Shown piece by piece: positions 30,961 through 40,510 of a stretch of 64,000 nucleotides of DNA. The stretch's first letter is position 1. Each line of letters begins with the position of its first letter. This DNA is from Gammaproteobacteria bacterium (GTDB lineage: Bacteria > Pseudomonadota > Gammaproteobacteria > Competibacterales > Competibacteraceae): assembly GCA_024235035.1 (NCBI GenBank), contig JACKNE010000008.1:124001-188000 (forward strand), in the 5' to 3' direction. The notes under the pieces are model-generated. The model was not told the origin of the DNA, made no database searches, and saw only the letters and a list, made by a program, of their open reading frames with translations. Made by a program: the position numbers and the translations under genes.

Positions 30961-33245
30961 GATAACGCCTCCCGGCCCAGGGGCAGACGGATACTGAAAC
31001 AAGTACCGTGGCCCGGCTTGGAAGTCACCGCGAGTCGACCTCGGTGTTGTTCGGTCACGATAAAATAGGACACGGATAACCCCAGACCGGTCCCGGCGCC
31101 GACTTCCTTGGTGGTGAAGAACGGCTCAAAAATTCGCTTGAGGGTTTTTTCATCCATACCAGGGCCGTTGTCAACCACTTCGATGAGAACGTAATGCGGT
31201 TCGTAGCGGGTCCGCAAGCAGATCGTAGGTGACAGCGTGCCATCCTCGGCCATGGCTTGGGCGGCATTCTTCAGCAAATTCAGGATGACCTGCTCGATTT
31301 CGGTCTTGTCACAATGCACGACACGTAGGCGGGAATCGAAATCACGATGAATAGATATACGCTTGAAATCATATTTCTTTTTTAGGTCGTAATCACTGGC
31401 GGCCAGTCGCAGCACGGTTTCCAGCAAATCCTCGACATCGACCGGTGCAAAGCGCGATTCACTACGGCGGCTGAACGACAGCATATCGGCGACGATCTTG
31501 GCGGCGCGGGCGCCTGCCTCGCGGATACCCTCCAAAAAATGTAGGACACGACGCTGCTCCAGGTAGCGATTGAGCCGATCCAGATCGACGCCGATCGCCG
31601 CGGCAGCGGCGCGATTCTGGGGCATGGCGGGATCGATGCGCCGCAAGATGTTCTGGCTACCCTGCAAGATCGCGCCCAACGGGTTGTTGATTTCATGCGC
31701 CATGCCGGCGGCCAGCCCACCTACCGACAACATTTTTTCCGTTTGCACCATCATCGATTCGATTCGGACCCGTGCGGTCACATCATCGACCCGGATCACC
31801 GCGCCGCTCGCGCTGTTCGCCATCAAAGGATAGACCATGACGTCGGCATAATGCAGTTCCCCTTGATCTTCAAGGGTCATACGAGGAGTCTTGATGGAAT
31901 GGCCGAGGCGGATCGCCTGTCGAATCTGCTCAAATTGGCTCTCCAGTTGCGGAAACAATTCACCGAAGAATCGGCCTTGAGCGGTTTCCCAGGAAGCGCC
32001 GCAGGCTTGTTCAGCCGGTTGGTTCAGCACGGTGATATACCCCCAAGGATCGACACCAACCAACACCGAAGGCATCGAGTCGATGATGTTCTTGAGATAA
32101 AGGCGCATACGTGCGACCTCTTCCTTGGCCTGCTTTTGCTCAGTAATGTCGATGGACACACCCAGCACGGCGGTTTCACCCAAACCCGGCTCATTGAAAG
32201 GAATCTTGATGGTTTCCAGAGTGCGAACGTGATTTGTGTGATCGGTAAAGGATTCCTCGGTAATCTGTTTCGAAACACCACTTTCCATGACTTCCCGATC
32301 GTCAGCCAGCATTCGCTCAACCTCTTCGTCGATGCCATGCACAGCACGTTGGGAGTGATTGACCAATTCCTGAACGGTAAGGCCATACGCTGCTGCGGTC
32401 GCTTGATTGGCCAACAGGAAGCAGCCATGGCGATCCTTGGCAAAAATCATGTGTGGAACTAGATCGATAATCCGGCGTAATCGCAATTCACTCTCATGCA
32501 GGGCAACCTCCGCCTTGACCTGCTCGGTGATGTCGGTGCCAGTGCCGCGATAGCCGAGAAACTGCTGCCGGTCGTTGTCAATCGGTTTGCCGCTGACTTT
32601 CAGATAACGATCGGCGCCAGGACGACCACCGATGTTGGTGCGATAGACAAAATCACGAAACGGCAAACGCTTATCCAGTGTTTCCCGATGCTGACGCCAT
32701 TTCTGGCGATCGGCGGCGGAGTCGATGATCGCCAGCTCCCAGCGGGCGCGACCAAGAACATGCTGCGGGGCAATACCGGTCAGGGCGTAGAAACGCTCGG
32801 ACAGATAAGTGAAGCGTAAATTTTCGTCCATCTCCCAGACCCAATCACTGGCCGCCTCGGTCACGTCGCGAAAGCGCCTCTCGCTTTCGCGCAACGCTGA
32901 TTCAGCTTGCTGACGTTCGCTGAGTTCGCGCTGCATCTGCCGGGTCCGATGCACAACTCGCCGCTGCAACATCCATGACCACAATAAGGAAGCCAGCACG
33001 ACCAGAGTTAGGGGTGCAGAAACCCACAAGCTCAGACATAACATATCTGGGAGCACACCGATTTCCCTGACCACTTCCGGAGGCGATGCCCGGTCATTCT
33101 CATCGCTTGAAAGGCGAGTAGCGGCGCCAGCCGCCATACTGGTCAACAGCACCATCAGCACCAATGTGAAACACCACGCTCGCCAGGCAATAAGCAACCG
33201 GTTTGGAGGCAGAAGGTCGCGTAAGAGATCAGATTGGTCGGGCAT
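30957..33245 (-). CDS. Membrane histidine kinase with three PAS domains
   Basis: About 762 residues from the ATG at 33245 (a longer frame to 33431 would run into the nagZ promoter region). Two membrane helices (about 17-42 and 68-93) flank a short periplasmic loop. Three PAS domains follow (about 124-240, 255-360 and 390-500), then HisKA with GLAAGMAHEINNPLGAIL (phospho-His) and HATPase with LLKNAAQAM, VDNGPGMDE and GTGLGLSVSYFI. There is no receiver domain of its own; two separate receiver proteins follow. The many PAS modules suggest redox or small-molecule sensing. It heads the operon kinase-receiver-receiver/PP2C-STAS. Confidence 0.93.
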   Translation of the reverse strand: MPDQSDLLRDLLPPNRLLIAWRAWCFTLVLMVLLTSMAAGAATRLSSDENDRASPPEVVREIGVLPDMLCLSLWVSAPLTLVVLASLLWSWMLQRRVVHRTRQMQRELSERQQAESALRESERRFRDVTEAASDWVWEMDENLRFTYLSERFYALTGIAPQHVLGRARWELAIIDSAADRQKWRQHRETLDKRLPFRDFVYRTNIGGRPGADRYLKVSGKPIDNDRQQFLGYRGTGTDITEQVKAEVALHESELRLRRIIDLVPHMIFAKDRHGCFLLANQATAAAYGLTVQELVNHSQRAVHGIDEEVERMLADDREVMESGVSKQITEESFTDHTNHVRTLETIKIPFNEPGLGETAVLGVSIDITEQKQAKEEVARMRLYLKNIIDSMPSVLVGVDPWGYITVLNQPAEQACGASWETAQGRFFGELFPQLESQFEQIRQAIRLGHSIKTPRMTLEDQGELHYADVMVYPLMANSASGAVIRVDDVTARVRIESMMVQTEKMLSVGGLAAGMAHEINNPLGAILQGSQNILRRIDPAMPQNRAAAAAIGVDLDRLNRYLEQRRVLHFLEGIREAGARAAKIVADMLSFSRRSESRFAPVDVEDLLETVLRLAASDYDLKKKYDFKRISIHRDFDSRLRVVHCDKTEIEQVILNLLKNAAQAMAEDGTLSPTICLRTRYEPHYVLIEVVDNGPGMDEKTLKRIFEPFFTTKEVGAGTGLGLSVSYFIVTEQHRGRLAVTSKPGHGTCFSIRLPLGREALS

Positions 33246-33321
33246 AACGACTGACGATAACGAGATTAGCCGGTATGATAGAACCATTTTGCAAAAACTG
33301 TGGATCTTGGAGTGTGAATTA

Positions 33322-34368
33322 ATGGCGTTGGGACCGGTGATGCTGGGATTGGAAGGCTTGACGCTGACTGTCGAGGAACACGAAATATTGAAACATCCCT
33401 TGGTGGGTGGCGTCATCCTGTTCACTCGCAACTATCAGTCACTAGAGCAAATGATGGCATTGACGGATGCTGTACACGCCTTGCGTCAACCGCGCCTGCT
33501 GATTGCTGTCGACCACGAAGGCGGCCGGGTACAGCGATTTCGCGAAGGATTCACTCGTTTGCCGGCAGTGCGCCAATTGGGTGAAATCCATGACCAAGAC
33601 CCGCTTCGCGCCAAGCAGCTGGCGCGCGTGACCGGCTGGCTGATGGCTGCCGAACTGCGCGCAGTAGGTGTGGATTTCAGCTTTGCCCCTGTGCTGGATC
33701 TGGATCATGGCGTCAGTGGGATTATCGGTGACCGGGCCTTTCACCACGATCCTGAAGTCGTGGCGGATCTGGCCCATGCTTACGTCAGTGGGATGCAAAA
33801 GGCGGGCATGGAAGCCGTAGGCAAGCACTTTCCAGGACATGGTGGAATCGCTGCCGATTCGCATCTGGAACTACCAGTGGATCCGCGCCCCTATGTCGAT
33901 CTGGCAGCGACTGATTTACTCGCGTTCGAACGGATGATTCACTATGGGCTGGCGGCGCTGATGCCAGCTCATGTGCTCTATCCACAGGTGGATGATCGAC
34001 CAGCCGGTTTTTCGGTGCGCTGGCTGAAGGAAATCTTACGTCAGCATCTAGAGTTTCAGGGCGTAATCTTCAGTGACGATCTGGATATGGCGGGCGCTCA
34101 GGAAGCGGGCACTCCTCCAGAGCGGGCACGGGCGGCATTGATGGCGGGTTGCGATATGGCGCTGGCCTGCAATGACCGCCAGGCTGCCGTAGCGATTCTC
34201 GATCATCTGGTCCAGAAGCCCGATCCAGTCAGTCAGGTGCGGTTGATTCGCCTGCACGGCCGTGGCCATCCCAGTCTAAAACGGCTGCATTACCATCCAG
34301 CCTGGCAGAAAGCGGTGCGACTGGTGCAAGATTACGATGCGTTTCCACTGTTGGAAATGGATATTTGA
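33322..34368 (+). CDS. nagZ: Beta-N-acetylhexosaminidase NagZ
   Basis: A 348-residue family-3 glycosidase that removes GlcNAc from anhydro-muropeptides in the cytoplasm. Key motifs are VDHEGGRVQRF, the substrate loop KHFPGHGGIAADSHLELP (general acid/base His), and SDDLDMAGA with the catalytic Asp. The start at 33322 has GGAG 9 nt upstream; the frame is open further upstream, but that overlaps the divergent kinase gene. NagZ supplies the substrate for AmpD, encoded 5.5 kb upstream. Confidence 0.95.
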   Translation: MALGPVMLGLEGLTLTVEEHEILKHPLVGGVILFTRNYQSLEQMMALTDAVHALRQPRLLIAVDHEGGRVQRFREGFTRLPAVRQLGEIHDQDPLRAKQLARVTGWLMAAELRAVGVDFSFAPVLDLDHGVSGIIGDRAFHHDPEVVADLAHAYVSGMQKAGMEAVGKHFPGHGGIAADSHLELPVDPRPYVDLAATDLLAFERMIHYGLAALMPAHVLYPQVDDRPAGFSVRWLKEILRQHLEFQGVIFSDDLDMAGAQEAGTPPERARAALMAGCDMALACNDRQAAVAILDHLVQKPDPVSQVRLIRLHGRGHPSLKRLHYHPAWQKAVRLVQDYDAFPLLEMDI

Positions 34369-34428
34369 TGCTAGAAGCCCGCCTTCAATAGACTTGACGC
34401 CTATTCCACTTGTTATTCGGAGTTCACC

Positions 34429-34989
34429 ATGTCTTCCCCGATCACCCCCGAACAGGCGCTTATCGTGTTGCGAGAGGCCGAATTATTGTGTTCGCCGGAG
34501 CAGGTCCAGTCCGCCATGGATCGTCTGGCCGATGCGGTGACTGCTCGCCTGAAACACTGTGATCCCCTGGTGTTGATCGTCATGAATGGCGCGTTTATCC
34601 CTGGCGCGCAGCTGCTATCCCGTTTGCAATTTCCGCTACAAGTCGGTTATCTGCACGCCACTCGCTATCGTAGCGGCACCCGAGGCGGCGAGATCGACTG
34701 GATCGCCCCGTTGCGCCCCGCAGTAACCGATCGGGTCGTGCTGGTGGTCGACGATATTTTCGATGAAGGCGACACGCTTAAAGCGATCATAGACGAAGTG
34801 CGCCGCCAGGGCGCGACGGAGGCCTATAGCGCCGTGCTGGTGAATAAGCAGCATAATCGGAAAGCGGCGGGATTAACCGTTGACTTCATTGGTCTGGAAG
34901 TTCCTGATTACTATGTATTTGGCTGTGGCATGGATTACAAGGAATACTGGCGGCAATTACCAGCGATCTATGCGGCGCGCTTGGATTGA
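34429..34989 (+). CDS. hpt: Hypoxanthine-guanine phosphoribosyltransferase
   Basis: A 186-residue purine salvage enzyme of the type found next to nagZ in gammaproteobacteria. The PRPP-binding motif VLVVDDIFDEGDTLKAI (about 104-120) is intact, and the C-terminal VPDYYVFGCGMDYKEYWR block is typical of hypoxanthine-guanine enzymes. The start codon follows GGAG at 7 nt. It lies 60 nt after nagZ and is probably co-transcribed with it. Confidence 0.9.
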   Translation: MSSPITPEQALIVLREAELLCSPEQVQSAMDRLADAVTARLKHCDPLVLIVMNGAFIPGAQLLSRLQFPLQVGYLHATRYRSGTRGGEIDWIAPLRPAVTDRVVLVVDDIFDEGDTLKAIIDEVRRQGATEAYSAVLVNKQHNRKAAGLTVDFIGLEVPDYYVFGCGMDYKEYWRQLPAIYAARLD

Positions 34990-35065
34990 GCCCCATTCAC
35001 CCGCTTGTGAAGCGTCGGCTCACCGCTGATCCACATTTACATGGATAGCCCACGAATCCAAAATC

Positions 35066-35605
35066 ATGACGCTGCGTATCGAAGCGCAACCTGCAAGACT
35101 TGATCTTGCTGAGCGTTGTTGGATGTTTCCAATACTGCTGGCTGTCTTGAGCGTCGGATTATTGTATGGGCAACTGGCTAGCCTCTACGCACCACCCCTC
35201 GCTATATCGCCAGCGCCTCAGGACCAGGCGACAGAAGACTTGGACCCTGAGCCGCTCTTATCGCCTCGACGGCGTGAAGACGCCGAGTTGTTCGACCGGG
35301 CGTTGACAGCGGGTCTATTACGGCTGACAGAAAAAGGACAAATCACCGTCGCTCCTGCTGACCTACTCTTGCGTCGGATTTACCAGCGTGATCGTCCCGA
35401 TTTGCTGGTCCCACGCGGTGATGAACCAGACTGGCTGAATAGCCCGTGGAACGATGAAATTCGGCGTTTGCATCAAGCATTGCATTTCAGCGCTTCTGGC
35501 CGCTATGTGCGCCGGCAAATCGAAGCATTCAATACCCAGCAGCGTCCTGGATTGACCCATATCCAATGGCGAAATGGATACCTAATCTGGTCTGACCGAT
35601 CTTGA
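35066..35605 (+). CDS. Single-pass membrane protein upstream of the SEDS protein, unrecognised
   Basis: A 179-residue protein with one N-terminal membrane helix (MFPILLAVLSVGLLYGQLASLY, about 20-41), then a Pro-rich stretch and a soluble, probably periplasmic domain (about 70-179). The soluble part is rich in Arg and Trp (LLLRRIYQRDRPD, IQWRNGYLIWS). No family is recognised. It ends 31 nt before the SEDS-protein start and is probably co-transcribed, so it may be an accessory subunit of that polymerase, comparable in topology to small divisome partners. That role is inference. Confidence 0.65.
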   Translation: MTLRIEAQPARLDLAERCWMFPILLAVLSVGLLYGQLASLYAPPLAISPAPQDQATEDLDPEPLLSPRRREDAELFDRALTAGLLRLTEKGQITVAPADLLLRRIYQRDRPDLLVPRGDEPDWLNSPWNDEIRRLHQALHFSASGRYVRRQIEAFNTQQRPGLTHIQWRNGYLIWSDRS

Positions 35606-35636
35606 ATGCCAGCGAGGAAGAGGAGGCTAGAGCCTG

Positions 35637-38045
35637 ATGCGGCTATCCCCATTCAATGACCGCAGGTGGTTATTGCTGGTCTGGTTGCTACCGGTGTTGG
35701 GTGTTGGATGGACCGTCGCTCGAGCGCCGCTCTGGTTGGAACCGCATAGCCTGACAGTGGCGCTGGAGCCTGATCAAACCGTCGTGCTCGGTCGTGAGGC
35801 GTTGGCAGCGCGTCAAGCCGATAGTGCGCATGTGCGGATACAGCGCGATGCGCATGGAAATTGGTGGTTGATCAACCTTTCGGCTAGCAAACAGGTGTTA
35901 TGGCAACCGGCACGGGAATGGGCAGATCGGCCAGTCCGAGAATGGTGGTTAGCGGCAGGTGCTACTTTCACAGTCGGCACTCACGCCTTTGAAGTATTAG
36001 AGATGCGAGCAGGCCGACTGACATTGCGGGATCGTGACCGGCGTTGGGAATATGACGGTCTCCGACTGCATCTGGGCGGACAATCGCTACCGGAGTGTTA
36101 CGAAAACTGGCGGAACCAGTTGCGTAATCGCTTGAGCGATCTCCCTGTATTGCGCAACTTATTCCGGCGACCCTTGCGACTAGGCGGCGGAGTGTATTGT
36201 GCCGATCGATTGGGCTTACCTGGGGTGCCAGTGGACACGGCAATGCTGACGCCTGTCGGATCGGATTTCGCGCTACGGCCTGGGTGGGCAGGACGGTTGG
36301 ACGGAACGCCAGTGATCGTCGCGGCAGGCACGACGGAAGCCGAATCGCTGTGGCAGCGTTCCATTCCTTTGGCGGTGGGTGATCGCTTGATCATCGGTCG
36401 CACCCAATATCAGGTGGCGCGTACGACGCCGATGCTGGAATTGATGGTGCTGGCGCGCGCCTGGCGCAGCCTGACTCTCCCAGCATCGCTGGATATTCCC
36501 TCGGTGGTGACGATCCAGTGGCGGTCGATCGCCTGGTGGTGGCCATCCAATATTAACCATTGGCGCTGGCCACTCGGTTCGAGCCTTACCCTGCTGCTCT
36601 TGGGTTTGGCTAGTTTACATTCGAGACCGGTAAAGCGGCAAAACCGATCGACCTATTGGCAGGTCATCGGAGCGCTGACGCTAGCGGGAGCCTGTTTGGG
36701 TTTGCATCTCAGCTGTCTGGTAACGCCAATCCTGTGGCCCTATCTACTGGCTTGGCCAGTGTTAGGACTGTGGTTGCTGAAAGTTCGCTCACCATGGAGT
36801 ATCCAGTTGTTGGTGGCACTGACCTTGTTACTGGGCATTGGATTGGTGACTTTGCTGCAACTGGGAATAGGTGCGGAGGAATCCGGTTGGCCGCGTTACG
36901 GTGGCAGCGGTGCAGCGCTGGCAGGAACTTTCGGGTGGTTGATGTGGGCAGGACAAGCTTATGGACGTTGGCGACCACAGCCTAGATGGCTGAGGCTGAA
37001 TACGCAATCAACTCGGTGGGGAAGGCATTTTTTGAGCAACGGCGCGCTGATGCTGCTCGCATTACAAGCGATGTTCGGCGATGAAGGGGGTTGGGCCGGA
37101 TTTCAACCCTTCGAACTGATCAAATTGGCGCTGACAGTAGCCATCGCCTATATGCTGATGCCAGAAGCCCATCCGATGCAAAAAAACCAGCACCCTAGCA
37201 AGCAGCTATCTCGGTGGCGCGCGCTGAGTTCAGTCGTGCTGTTGTTGGCAATGAGCGGCTTCGCGCTGGCGTTCCTGCACGATTTTTCACCGATAGCACT
37301 GCTGTCGATCTGGGCGCTAGCGTTGATCTGGGCTTGGGCGCAGATCCACTCTCGGCCACACTGGCGGCAGTGGGGCCGATTAATAGTGTCGTTTCTGGCA
37401 TTGTCCATGGCGGGAGGGCTGATATGGTTACACAAACATCCAGAAAGTTTCCCGTTGGACATGCAGATTGACCGCATCCGGGTATGGGCAACGCCCGATC
37501 AGTATCCTCACACTGGCTATCAGTTACGGCGGGCCTGGGAAGCGATTCGAGCCGGTGACTGGCGGGGAACCGTTTGGGATGATCCGGTCAATGGTCGGGT
37601 CATGAGCATCCCCGCACTAGGGAATGATTTTACGCCGGCATTTTTCCTGCATCGCTATGGTGGTCTGGCCGGACTGGTACTGGCGGCGATCCAGGCGCTC
37701 TTTATTGGCTTCCTGCTGGTGATTGCCAGACGCGCTGGCCGTCGAACGGGATCGGACGATGAACGCGCAACCGGTAGATTCATCTATTTCACGCTCTATG
37801 GCGGCGCAGCCCTGCTCGGCGCGCATTTTCTGGTTTCATGGGGAACCAATCTGGGATTTCTGCCAGTGATGGGTCAACCGATGTCGCTTTTGTCATCAGC
37901 CGGCAGTCATTTGGTACTGTTCGTGTTGCCGGTTGTCGCGTTGGCAATCGTGGCCGAAGAATCCGATCATGGATGGTTTCGCACTGCCCGCAGTGCCGAA
38001 CATTCTGCGTTTCAGTGCATATCGCTGAATCCAAAGCAAAACTAG
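35637..38045 (+). CDS. FtsW/RodA-like SEDS protein with large N-terminal extension
   Basis: An 802-residue protein, about twice the length of FtsW or RodA. The C-terminal half (about 330-790) has many membrane helices and SEDS landmarks: LGNDFTPAFFLHRYGGLAG, and SWGTNLGFLPVMGQPMSLLS, the counterpart of the NxGxxxGLLPVTGxPLPFxS signature. The N-terminal half starts with a membrane helix (about 12-30) followed by two FHA-like beta-rich segments: VVLGREALAARQADSAHVRI and then RLIIGRTQYQV. SEDS proteins polymerise glycan strands with a partner class B PBP, but no PBP gene is adjacent. The FHA call is tentative; SEDS membership is strong. The extension is the unusual part. Confidence 0.82.
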   Translation: MRLSPFNDRRWLLLVWLLPVLGVGWTVARAPLWLEPHSLTVALEPDQTVVLGREALAARQADSAHVRIQRDAHGNWWLINLSASKQVLWQPAREWADRPVREWWLAAGATFTVGTHAFEVLEMRAGRLTLRDRDRRWEYDGLRLHLGGQSLPECYENWRNQLRNRLSDLPVLRNLFRRPLRLGGGVYCADRLGLPGVPVDTAMLTPVGSDFALRPGWAGRLDGTPVIVAAGTTEAESLWQRSIPLAVGDRLIIGRTQYQVARTTPMLELMVLARAWRSLTLPASLDIPSVVTIQWRSIAWWWPSNINHWRWPLGSSLTLLLLGLASLHSRPVKRQNRSTYWQVIGALTLAGACLGLHLSCLVTPILWPYLLAWPVLGLWLLKVRSPWSIQLLVALTLLLGIGLVTLLQLGIGAEESGWPRYGGSGAALAGTFGWLMWAGQAYGRWRPQPRWLRLNTQSTRWGRHFLSNGALMLLALQAMFGDEGGWAGFQPFELIKLALTVAIAYMLMPEAHPMQKNQHPSKQLSRWRALSSVVLLLAMSGFALAFLHDFSPIALLSIWALALIWAWAQIHSRPHWRQWGRLIVSFLALSMAGGLIWLHKHPESFPLDMQIDRIRVWATPDQYPHTGYQLRRAWEAIRAGDWRGTVWDDPVNGRVMSIPALGNDFTPAFFLHRYGGLAGLVLAAIQALFIGFLLVIARRAGRRTGSDDERATGRFIYFTLYGGAALLGAHFLVSWGTNLGFLPVMGQPMSLLSSAGSHLVLFVLPVVALAIVAEESDHGWFRTARSAEHSAFQCISLNPKQN

Positions 38046-38177
38046 TGCGTCGGCCTACTACGGCTATCCAAGCCAATTTCAAGATCCATAGCAACATTCA
38101 TCATCAACGGATTGGATTCCAAAATTCCGATTACCTATATAATGGCGCGCCAATCCTGACTACCGGAGTCTTGCACC

Positions 38178-38843
38178 GTGACTGATATCAATGAATTAGT
38201 CAAAGGTTTTCAACGTTTTCGAGTCAAAAGCTTTGAACCTAACCGCGAGGTATTCAACCGCTTGGCGATGCGGGGACAAACCCCTTCGACGATGCTGATC
38301 GGTTGCAGCGATTCCCGGGTCGATCCCGCTATCCTGACCGATTCAGCGCCCGGTGATTTATTCGTGGTTCGTAATGTCGCTAACTTGGTCCCACCCTACG
38401 AAACGACCGGACGCTATCATGGCACCAGCGCTGCGTTGGAATTTGCAGTCTGCAATCTCGAGGTCCGCAACATCGTAGTCCTGGGTCATTCACGCTGTGG
38501 CGGCATTCGCGCCCTGCTGGAAGGCTACGGCCAGAACGACGAGGGCGAGGGCTTTATCGCTCCTTGGGTGCAAATTGCCGCATCGTCCCGAGAAGAAGTG
38601 CTGCGACGCTGGCCGGATACCAGCCGCGAATTCCAGCAAAGAGCTTGTGAACGGGCGGGTATCCGCGCCTCTCTGGTTAACTTGATGACCTTTCCGTTTG
38701 TGCGCGAACGCGTCGAAGGTGGTCGCCTAAACTTGTACGGTTGGTATTATGATCTGGAAAATGGTGAACTGATGCAGTATGACCCGGACAAGGATCGTTT
38801 CTACGATCTTTACTTTGGATCAGCGGTCGAGGATAACACCTGA
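38178..38843 (+). CDS. can: Beta-class carbonic anhydrase
   Basis: A 221-residue enzyme that hydrates CO2. Zinc ligands are in GCSDSRVDP (Cys and Asp) and LGHSRCGGI (His and Cys), and the fold-typical VVRNVANLVPPYE loop is present. The start codon is GTG at 38178, preceded by GGAG at 9 nt. It stands alone on the plus strand before purH. Supplying bicarbonate to biosynthesis, including purine synthesis, would fit the location, but this is inference. Confidence 0.95.
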   Translation: MTDINELVKGFQRFRVKSFEPNREVFNRLAMRGQTPSTMLIGCSDSRVDPAILTDSAPGDLFVVRNVANLVPPYETTGRYHGTSAALEFAVCNLEVRNIVVLGHSRCGGIRALLEGYGQNDEGEGFIAPWVQIAASSREEVLRRWPDTSREFQQRACERAGIRASLVNLMTFPFVRERVEGGRLNLYGWYYDLENGELMQYDPDKDRFYDLYFGSAVEDNT

Positions 38844-38903
38844 ACAGCGTTCTATTAAAATTTCACTGACCCCCAACTTTTGACTTACGGTAACGGACTC
38901 CTG

Positions 38904-40484
38904 ATGAATCCAAACTCTGCTTCCATCCGCCGTGCGCTGATCAGTGTTTCCGACAAGGCCGGCATCGTCGATTTCGCCCACGCCCTGGTTGGCTTGGGCG
39001 TGGAAATCCTGTCCACTGGCGGCACCGCCCGATTGCTGGCTGACAGCGGCGTTCCGGTGATCGAAGTCGCCGACTACACCGGCTTTCCAGAGATGATGGA
39101 GGGCCGCCTCAAGACCCTGCATCCCCGTATCCACGGTGGCCTGCTGGGTCGACGCGGCGAGGATGATGCAGTCATGACGCGATATGACATCCCGCCCATC
39201 GATCTGTTGGTGGTCAACCTCTATCCCTTCGAGGCCACGGTTGCCAAACCGGGCTGCACGCTGGCGGACGCGATCGAGAATATCGATATCGGTGGCCCGG
39301 CGATGTTGCGCGCGGCGGCCAAGAATCACGCCGCCGTCACCGTAGTCGTGGATGCTGACGACTATGAGCGGGTCTTGACCGAACTGCGGACCGGCCATGG
39401 CGCCGTCAGCGCCGCACTCCGTTTCGATCTGGCCGTCAAGGTTTTTGAGCACACGGCGCGCTACGATGGCGCTATCGCCAATCATCTCGGCGCGATGCAG
39501 ACTGACGGGGAGCGAGACCCCTTCCCACGCACCTACAGCGTTCAGTTTCGCAAAACACAGGACATGCGCTACGGTGAAAACCCTCATCAGGGCGCGGCAT
39601 TCTACGTCGAGCCACAACCGACAGAGGCCTGCATCGCCACTGCCCATCAGTATCAGGGCAAGGAACTATCCTATAACAATGTCGCCGACACTGATGCAGC
39701 TCTGGAATGCATCAAGGGCTTCGCTGCGCCGGCCTGCGTGATCGTCAAGCATGCCAATCCCTGCGGCGTCGCGGTCGGCGAAACCCTGCTTGACGCCTAC
39801 AACCGGGCTTACCAGGCCGACCCGACCTCGGCGTTCGGCGGCATCATCGCCTTCAACCGCCCGCTGGATGAAATGACCGCCAAGACCATCGTCGAACGCC
39901 AATTCGTCGAGGTCATCATTGCCCCGGAAGTGCTGCCGGAGGCTCTGATCGTCACCGCTGGCAAGCAAAACGTGCGAGTGCTCGCCTGTGGCCATTGGGA
40001 TACCGACCATCGAGTACCTGGCTGGGACTACAAGCGCGTGACCGGCGGCTTGCTGGTGCAAGACCGCGATCTGGGTCGGATTGCGCTTTCAGAATTGAAA
40101 GTGGTGACCCAACGCAAGCCCAGCGATGAGGAAATGGCCGACTTGTTGTTCACTTGGCAAGTGGTGAAGTTCGTCAAATCCAACGCCATTGTCTACGGCA
40201 GGGACGGTATGATCCTTGGAGTCGGCGCTGGGCAAATGAGCCGGGTTTTCTCGGCTCACATCGCCGCCATGAAGGCACGCGAGGAAAAATTGAACCTCAC
40301 AGGCGCGGCGATGGCTTCCGACGCCTTTTTCCCGTTCCGCGATGGCATCGATCTGGCGGCGGAACTCGGGATTACCGCCGTCATTCAACCCGGTGGCTCC
40401 ATGCGCGACGCCGAGGTGATCGCCGCCGCCGATGAACATGACATGGCGATGCTTTTCACTGGAATGCGACATTTCCGGCACTGA
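38904..40484 (+). CDS. purH: Bifunctional AICAR formyltransferase/IMP cyclohydrolase
   Basis: About 526 residues. It catalyses the last two steps of IMP synthesis: formyl transfer from 10-formyl-THF to AICAR, then ring closure. Residues about 8-150 are the MGS-like cyclohydrolase domain (STGGTARLL, KTLHPRIHGGLLGRR), and the rest is the formyltransferase with the Lys-His pair in VKHANPCGVAVGE. I use the ATG at 38904; an in-frame TTG 24 nt upstream is less likely. It is followed 27 nt later by purD, giving the usual purHD operon. Confidence 0.97.
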   Translation: MNPNSASIRRALISVSDKAGIVDFAHALVGLGVEILSTGGTARLLADSGVPVIEVADYTGFPEMMEGRLKTLHPRIHGGLLGRRGEDDAVMTRYDIPPIDLLVVNLYPFEATVAKPGCTLADAIENIDIGGPAMLRAAAKNHAAVTVVVDADDYERVLTELRTGHGAVSAALRFDLAVKVFEHTARYDGAIANHLGAMQTDGERDPFPRTYSVQFRKTQDMRYGENPHQGAAFYVEPQPTEACIATAHQYQGKELSYNNVADTDAALECIKGFAAPACVIVKHANPCGVAVGETLLDAYNRAYQADPTSAFGGIIAFNRPLDEMTAKTIVERQFVEVIIAPEVLPEALIVTAGKQNVRVLACGHWDTDHRVPGWDYKRVTGGLLVQDRDLGRIALSELKVVTQRKPSDEEMADLLFTWQVVKFVKSNAIVYGRDGMILGVGAGQMSRVFSAHIAAMKAREEKLNLTGAAMASDAFFPFRDGIDLAAELGITAVIQPGGSMRDAEVIAAADEHDMAMLFTGMRHFRH

Positions 40485-40510
40485 CGAAGACACGGAGACA
40501 GCGAGATCTC

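Noticed and set aside
31695..32462. 255-codon plus-strand frame inside the histidine kinase
   Set aside because: Antisense to PAS and HisKA regions with clear kinase motifs; not supported.
38820..39647. 275-codon minus-strand frame across can and purH
   Set aside because: It runs antisense to conserved purH catalytic sequence and has no motif of its own.
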